The notes under the pieces were generated by a model. That model had not been told where the DNA came from, did not search any database, and saw only the letters and a list, made by a program, of their open reading frames with translations. The translations under genes and the position numbers were made by a program. Below, piece by piece: positions 41,201 to 50,200 of a stretch of 64,000 bases of DNA (the stretch's first letter is position 1; the number at the start of each line of letters is the position of its first letter). The stretch spans positions 58,135,001 to 58,199,000 of the forward strand of contig JAQMRL010000006.1 in assembly GCA_035578175.1 (NCBI GenBank), in the 5' to 3' direction. Source of the DNA: Catonia carolina. Taxonomy: Eukaryota; Arthropoda; Insecta; Hemiptera; Achilidae.

Positions 41201-44200
41201 TTTATTGAAACTAAATTTTAAGTAACTGAACAACTGAAATTAAAATATGTACAGTAAATACAACAAATCAAATGTAAACTTAAAATGAAGGATTTTTGAA
41301 AAAATTAAACTTTGATTCAAAATTACCCTTAACAAAATTTCTTTAACAATCTTTCATAAAATATAGTTAAGCTTAGATTATTTTTTGTAGTTAAAAACTG
41401 CACAACAAATGCCAAGGATATAAAAAAAGTGGTAAAAAAATTTATAATTTACAGTAACCTACATATTACTAATGGCAACTGTAGTTAAACATGCAAGAAC
41501 TAAATACTTGTAATGATTAATTATTGTTATTACTTTAATAAAAATGATGTGTATTCCCTAGGGGTCAGTGAGAAATGACAGTTAAATTTTCATTACCTTT
41601 CATTCATTCATGGAAAGCAAGTCGACAAAGAAATTAAAATAAAAAAGTTTATCACTAACTCACTCATCTGCCCATAACAGACAGGTGGAGTGTCAAATTT
41701 TTTACACTCAATCTGTTCGTTGCAGGGCTAAAATAAATAGTTCTGTTTCTTAACACATGGTCAGCCAATTAAATGACTGAATCATTTAAGAACAGAAGAG
41801 GTAGAGTTGTAAAAGACACTAATCAGAGTTATCTCCTCTGAAAGTAATGAATTTCATTATACAGCCAGACCCTGTGGTGAATGAAGTGAAGAAGGTGTCA
41901 TTTGCAGAGTGGAAAATATATGCTTTTCAGAGGGCCCGGCATGCTGGTAAGCGTACTTTCCCACTCAGTGAGGAAGGCATGGTAAACCACCTCATTCCTC
42001 GTTTTACTTAGTAAAACCTCTACAGGTTCAAACCAGCCTTTCGGCTGATGACCTAAACAACAACAACTCACTCATGGAACTCAAAAGTGACAAAAACAAA
42101 ACAACTTAAGAAATCTAGAAAATGAAAACTGCATTTAAAACTGTACCAATAATATAGCCTAATGGCATTTTTTTTAATTTAAGAAAAAGCAAATACTGTT
42201 TCCATGACAAATTTTTTGAATTGAGTTTTCGCCGGAAATACACGTCTTCAGGCCTAGAAAACCCAAAAAACATGTTTTCAGTGATTGATCTGAGTGCATG
42301 ATGTGTGAGAACAAAATATTTCCAGAATTGAACATCATACAAAGTTGAAACCTGGAACTTACGTTAGATACCACTAGCGGAACCAACACAACAAACATTT
42401 TCATAATATCGGTCAACCAGAAGTATTAGTTGATCATGCAATGTTTTTCCAAAAACAGCTCATACCTTTCTTTAATCTTTTGAAATAGTAGGTTTTTTAT
42501 GCTATAAAAGATAGGGTATGCGCTATATCTGCGGAAATTCTTAGGAAAATTCTTGCAGGGCTGTGCTGTTATGGTAAAAAATGTTTTGTTTTAAAGATTG
42601 CGGCCTTAACCCTTTGAGGACCACTTTCGTAACAATTTTTTTCGGGTCAGTTCAAAAATTTTATATCCCATTATCAATTAGAAGTGCGAAAAAGACCACA
42701 CTGAAAAAGGTCGTTTTGCAAGCATTAGTTAAAATCTTCATAACTTCAGTTATATAAAAGGTATTATTGTGATTTTTTTACAGAAATGACAAGAAATACT
42801 TGCAGTTTTAGTCCGCTATGCTAGATGTTCAAAAAAATTTAAAGTTTTTTTTGTCAGTAGCCTTTTTTATAAAAAAAATAAAAAGTAAAAAATAAATGTG
42901 AAGTTTTTGATTTTTTTTAATGAAAACTATTAACAATTTTAATATGGAAAACCTATTAACTTTGTAGAGAATTTTATTCTGTATGTGCTTATAAATTTTG
43001 TTGAAGTTAAATTAAAAAATTAAAAAGTTACACGCAAAAACGTTTTTACATGACAAAATTAAAAATCACGTCCAAACACGCTTAGAAAAATTAATTTTCG
43101 CACAAATATCAATCCCTTGATGATTCACTAGTTTTCTGAATACAAATTATAAAAATAAATTACATTAATTAAAAAACTAATAATAAACACTGAAATTAAT
43201 ATCTAACTGCACTAAATTGTTTACAAACACGAGAAACAAAACACGCATGATTGACGAACGATAACCTCAAACTAAACACAAGACAACAACACAATTGCAC
43301 GCAATACATTCAGTTCTGCTCTCGGCAAACAGCTGATAGAATAAAAAATTATTTTTGAATATGTAGACATAATATAGCAGAACAAACAATGTAATATGAA
43401 ATTTATCATCATCATCATCATCATCTGGGTATCCTTCCAGCAGGCTGGGTAGGATTTGAGTGGACGATATGCCTCCAATTTTAATTTAATATGAATTAAT
43501 TAATTAATAATTTAATTTAATATGAAATTAAATATACATAATATATTATTTACTGAAATAATAACCAAAATGAATTTAGGACACGTTTCATGTCGTTATA
43601 TAAACAGCGACAATATAAACAACACGATGGGCCGACGGATCGGCCTGCCGTCTTTTTCGCACTAACAGTTAAGGCCTGGCGGTCTTCAAGCAAAAACACA
43701 CAAAGGCCGACGAATCGGCCCGTGGTCCTCAAAGGGTTAATATGTATTTTAGGGCAAAAGTGTATATTTAATAAAAGTTGTATGAATTCAAAAACCTACA
43801 ACTGTTATTTCAAGCATTTTTTACTACAATGCTTAGTTTAGCATCAATTAGTGATTTTCTGTACTTTGCTAATCAAAATCGGTAAAAACCAGGATTTTTT
43901 ATGACTGTAGCCTTAGTATACATTTTACAATAAAAATGTAAACAAAATTATAGAAAATAAAAAATCTATAACTTTTATTTCAAGCATTTATTTTTTAGAG
44001 CCTAGTTTAATGCCAATTAAATGATTTTCCGCATTTTTATGTTCTACAGAGGTTGATTTCCATTTTGCATTATTCACCAATGATTAAACACAGATGAAAT
44101 TTTTCATTACAAAATTTTTTCATTAAATTTACATTGGTATAAGAAAGTTGTGTGAGTGTTTTACAGCAATTTCTTCTTTTTTGTAAAAGTAGAAGCCTTC

Positions 44201-47200
44201 TATCATACAGCACCAAGTGCGTCAGCAGTGAAAGTACTAATGGATATAATACAAAAAAAAGTAACTTACACCACAATAGGCTTCTTCATTAAATATTTGG
44301 GGAGGTAATGGATGTTTTGACTCTCGAGTTTTACTGTTCTGTTGCATGAATTCCTTATCGCTTTCTCTTCCTGGTTCCGTTATATCGAGTGTCGCATATC
44401 CAATATTTTTACTTTCTAATATCATTAATACCCTCTGTTGCCGCTTTTTCACCTATTTTAACAATAAAACAAAAAAATTAATAGTGCATTTAAATAAAGT
44501 ATTTACTTCCACCTAGATTACATACATAAATATTTTTTATTCACTGATTCTACATTACTGTGTACTGAAATATTTCAGAGAAGATACCTTTTGATGTTCA
44601 TAATGTATTTAGTTTTTTTTTTTAAGGAAATCTGTAGTTCTCCTCTTTCTGCTTATTGTTTCAACATACTGACTTCTTCAATCGCTGTATCCTTGTTCCT
44701 AAAAATTATTGCCACGTTGTCTGTAAAAACAAGACAGTTAATCTCTACACCATTCTTCGACTCCAACATGTACTTGGTTAAACAATTTCTTTTTGTCACG
44801 TTCAATTTCTAATTCCTGAATGACCTTCTCTAGCACACAGTTAAAGAAAACAGGTGACAGTCTACACCCTGACTAATATTGTTTTCATTTCAAACTTCGG
44901 AAACTTGTCACCCAGCTCTTCAACCGCTATGACTACAACTGACTCTTGATGAAACACAAGCAACTGATCTCGTTTTTTTTTATTGAGTGATGATGCCTAC
45001 ATAAGCCTTGGGCTTGCGTGTAGGTAATGATATATGGTGATTTGCAGATGAAAAAAATGCAAGACCTGACCGGGAATTGAACCCAGGACCCCAGCATAGT
45101 AGCCAGTTGCGCTGATCACTACACCACGGACCAGCCAATTACACCAAGGTCTTATTTGGTTATTCTAATTATAAATGTAATATGACTGCAGACAGCCTCT
45201 ACTCTATTTATTCTTAAAATCGCTCAGCACATCCAACGCAAATCTCAGAATCGTTATGGAAATCTACTAATTCTAATCATAAAATAAAACACAGCTGAAA
45301 GCAACTAAAAGTAAATTACCACACAGGCAAAAAAGAAAGACAAAACCGTTGGGCTAGAGTTAGGAAGAATAAAGATTAATCATTATAGTAATAAAAAAAG
45401 TAACGATTGAAATTTCAATCATCCTTAGCAAGCTGGAATGAATGAATCAAAAAAGGGAAATGATACGGTAGGAAAGTTATGAGAAAAATTTGCAATAGCA
45501 ATAATTATTCAATTAAACTCAATAAATAATTCTAAATTTTCTTAAAGCATTTTTAATAGCTTACTTAACACTGAAATTAAATTCAAACAGAAACAAGACA
45601 AGTATAATAAATTGACTACAAAATTTCAGTTTAAAAAATTATTACATATAGCATAATAATATTTTAGCATTACATAACTGAGGGATTGCTTAGTTTGTTT
45701 AAACATTGAAATACATTTACAACACATGTTAAACAATAAAAATCTATACATTAATTTATGTTACAACATAAAAATGCAATCAATAAGCCTAATAAAACAA
45801 TAATAACAAATATGAAACATTTTGACAATGATTATTCATGAGTCAACAAATTTAGAGACAATCCTTTACAATGTATTAGTATTTCATATTCAGAATAATA
45901 ATAAAAACCAATTAGCTTAAAACACTGAAACAAAGATAGTTAACTGTCATTGTGACAAGTGACTCATATTTTTTAAGTCACTCAATGACATAACAAACTA
46001 AATGAAGATTATTATTATTAAGTTTATTTCACAATTTCATCACCACTTAAACTTTAAATTAAATATGCATTCCAATTGAATTAAAGGTTTAACAAAATAA
46101 TTTCAAAAGAATAATCGGTAGAATTGTCTACTAAATAAAAATAATAAACAATTGGGCCCAGCCCTATGTATAATTTCATATTTCTAATGCTTAGTTTGAT
46201 GACGCTGCGATCATACTGCACACCAAAACAAGAAAATTGTAATCGCCATCTATGCCATGAATAAATAGTTTAATTATTAAAAATAGTGTTTAAAAGCACC
46301 AATAAAATAATTTGGTAAAAAGTAAACATTCACCAATGCAAACACCATAATTATTGGTGGTTTTAAATAATATTATGAAATTATATTGCCCATAACAGAC
46401 AGGTGGAGTATCAAATTATTTACACTCAATCTGTTCGTTGCAGGGCTAAAATAAATAGTTCTGTTTCTTATCACATGGTCAGCCAATTAAATGACTGGAC
46501 CATTTAAGAACAGAAGAGGTAGAGGTGTAAAAGACACTAATCAAAGTTATCTCCTCTGAAAGTAATGAATTTCATTATACAGCCAGACCCTGTGGTGAAT
46601 GAAGTGAAGGAGTCATTTGCAGAGCAGAAAATATGTCCTTTTCAGAGGGCCCGGCATGCTGATAAGCATACTTTTCCACTCAGTGAGGAAGGCACTGGTA
46701 AACCACCTCACTCCTCGTTTTACTTAGTAAAACCTCTACAGGTTCAAACCAGCTTTTTGGTTGATGACCTAAACAACAACATGAAATTATATGATGACGA
46801 TTTGAAATAACTATATAAAGTAATATGTAATTTATAATTATTTATTAGAACGTTGGCAAATTAGCAGAAGTAACAAGAAATAGGCTGAATCCACTGGAGA
46901 TGGATTATTTGAGAAGAGCTTGTAGAATCTCTGAGCTGGAACATGAGAGATATAAAGAAGTAAGGTTGCTTGAGCGGAAATAGTTATGTTACACCTAAAT
47001 ACAACCAGGACTAATCGGGGCTCACATAATGCCACATCAGCAAGCTCTAGCTGCAATTTTACTGGGAATCAAATACTATAATGGAAATTAAGAGCGGATT
47101 GGGTTTGAAGTTCCGGCTTCAACCTTTTAAGTAGATTACGAATCTGAAAACCGATTATTCCTATCTCTTATAGTTCCTGACAACTAGGTGTGATGAACAG

Positions 47201-50200
47201 ACATCTGAAAATGACAAACGACAATTTTAAAAATTGCCACAAATAAACAGAGAGAATTTAAGGAAATTTATACTACAGCTCTTTAAAGAAAAATTTTAAT
47301 ATTTTACACACCCATCTATATAGCATACGTAAGAAAGGTCAGCCATAATTAAAACAAATTAATTTATAAATTAATGAGAGCATAGAAATCATTCAATAGA
47401 AATTAAACTATAAAAAGCTTTCACTTTCAAAGTAGCCCTAGTTAAACATCCTCTTCAAGTCAATTTAGTCCTAAATGAGGTGACTATGAATTCATAATGT
47501 TATATATTTTAATTATATCCTGTAATAACCTTTAGTAGGTTCTCATAAAGTTTACAGGAAATACAACAGGATTATACATCTTGAGAAAATATTCTGAAAT
47601 AGGATTACAAAATAAATCGATTTATTTAATTCATTTTGTATAACCAACATATATAAACTATTCATAAAATTTGGTTGTTTTATGAACATGTGACAACTCT
47701 CTACAAAAGAGCCTTTTAGTAGAGCTGTAGTCTAATAAATAGAGTCCTGAAGCTTCAATTAGTTTTCTGCGTTCAACGTGACTACAGCAATTAACAAACT
47801 CACACATAATTTCATAATCCCTCTGTAATCTGTATGCCGTAGGATTTTTATCTGTAATTACAATATTTAATATTTTCGTGCATTTTAATTAATTTTGTAG
47901 AATGGTGGATAAAGATGATGTGTATAATGCATAGCTGCAATATTAATAGAAAAAGAACCCAGATTTAACCTTCTTTAATTTCCAAAAGAAATAAATTTTT
48001 GTAGTACAAGCTTCCAAAAACAATTTAAATACTTTCCGAAGTATTTTATAGGTGATAAGAAGTCTCAAATTCATTAGGTATAAAATTAGAATTAATAATT
48101 GTAATATTTTAGGCCTAATACAGGTTGATTTCATAAAAACAATGTTAGAATTTTACAATCATTTGTATTATATCTTGATAATGCATCCTGCAATCTACAA
48201 TAAATTCTATTGTAAAAATATATCAACTTTTTACTGACTTGTTAGACGGCTACAGCTGCTATACCGCTTTATTACCTGTTAGTTAATTACATAAATTTAT
48301 TTTTTAGTGCATGTTTCGGTGGATCCACCATCAAAGTACACAAATTAAAAAAAATACTGAAACTAAACTTTTTTAATTCTGTGGATCTGAACTCATTCAT
48401 ATAAAACTTTTATGTGAATGACTGAAGATACAACATCTACAGATTTTAATAGGTTTAGTTTCATTTTTATTTAACTCCAGTTCCAATGACATGGTGGATC
48501 CACCGAAATGTCAGTAAAAAATAAAATTATATAACAATTAGGTAATAACGAGCGGTGTAGCAGCTGGAATAGGTCATTTGTATTAAATTTAATTTAGTAT
48601 TATAGATTCCTGAAAAATATATATGAGGTGTGTTCAAAAAGTAACGGGAATTTTTAAATTTCGCGGGTTTGGATACTCCGATTGTAAAAAAATTTTTTTT
48701 ATTATGTTGGTACACATGCCCCTGACGTACGATAAAATTTTCAAAAATATTCATTCCTTAGTTCTTAAGTGGAAGCCGCTAAGGTTAGACGTGTTTTTCG
48801 AGCACGGCTATTTTTGTTTGTTAAAAAAATGGATCAAAGAATTTGTATTAAATTTTGCGTGAAAAATGAAATAAAGTGTGTGAAATGTTAACAAAGGTAT
48901 ATGGTGAGTCTGCTATGAGTAAAACAAGGATTTACGAGTGGTATAAGCGTTTCCAAGATGGCCGCGAAAACGTTGAAGATGACGAACGACCCGGACGTCC
49001 AAGCACATCAACAACCGATGAAAACGTGAAAAAAGTGAAAGAAATGGTTATGAACGATCGCCGAATCACAATCAGAGAAGTCAGTGATGATGTTGGCATA
49101 TCGATTGGCTCATGCCATTAAATTTTTTTGGATGTTTTGGGTATGAAACGTGTGGCAGCAAAATTTGTTCCAAAATTGTTGAATTTCGAACAAAACCAGC
49201 GGCGAATGGAAGTTGCTCAGGAGTCACTAAATGAAGTCGACAACGATGCGGATCTACTCAAACGTGTTATAACAGGTGACGAAACATGGGTTTACGAATA
49301 CGATGTCGAAACTAAGGCTCAATCGTCCCAGTGGAGGCATTCTGGATCTCCAAGACCGAAAAAGGTTCGACAAGTGCGGTCGAATGTGAACGTTATGCTC
49401 ACTGTGTTCTTCGATTTTAATGGCATAGTGCATCATGAATTCTTGCCACAAGGTCAAACAATCAATAAGGAGTACTACCTACAAGTTCAACGCCGTTTGC
49501 GTGAAGCAAACCGAAAAAAACGCCCGGATTTGTGGCAAAACAATTCATGGCTTTTCCACCACGATAATGCACCTGCTCACACTTCATTGCTTGTTCGTGA
49601 ATTTTTGGCCAAAAACAAAACTGTAACGATGCCCCAGCCTCCATATTCGCCAGACATGGTTCCATGTGACTTTTTTCTATTTCCAAAAATAAAGAGAACA
49701 TTAAAAGGCCGTCGTTTTACAAGCATAGATGACATTAAAAGCGAATCGGTGAAAGAGCTAAAAGCTATCACAAAGATCGAGTTTCAGAAGTGTTTCGAGG
49801 ATTGGAAAAAGCGTTGGCACAAGTGTATTGCATGCGAAGGGGACTATTTTGATGGCGACAATATTAATGTAGATGAATAAATAAATATTTTTTTCAAAAA
49901 ACGAAAATTCCCGTTATTTTTTGAACAAACCTCGTATATTAATATTACGGTTATTTTCTGATAATTCACTACCACACATACTTTTCATCTATAAATCACA
50001 CATAATATAACCACACATATATATTTCAGACAATTTGTTCCTAACAATCATTATGAAGTTGTCAGTGATATAAACGTAAAACCAAACATGTATATTAAAA
50101 TTACAGTTCTTTTCTATTAATTCACTACCACACATACTTTTCATCTATAAATCACACATAATATAACCACACATATATATTTCAGACAATTTGTTCCTAA

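Noticed and set aside
43272..43478. Frame with a run of Met residues
   Set aside because: It is the (CAT)n microsatellite tail of a LINE-like 3' end, not a gene.
722..45142. Several tRNA-like stretches with box A and box B
   Set aside because: None forms a full acceptor stem and cloverleaf, each runs into a SINE body and tail, and several have target duplications; they are SINE heads, not tRNA genes.
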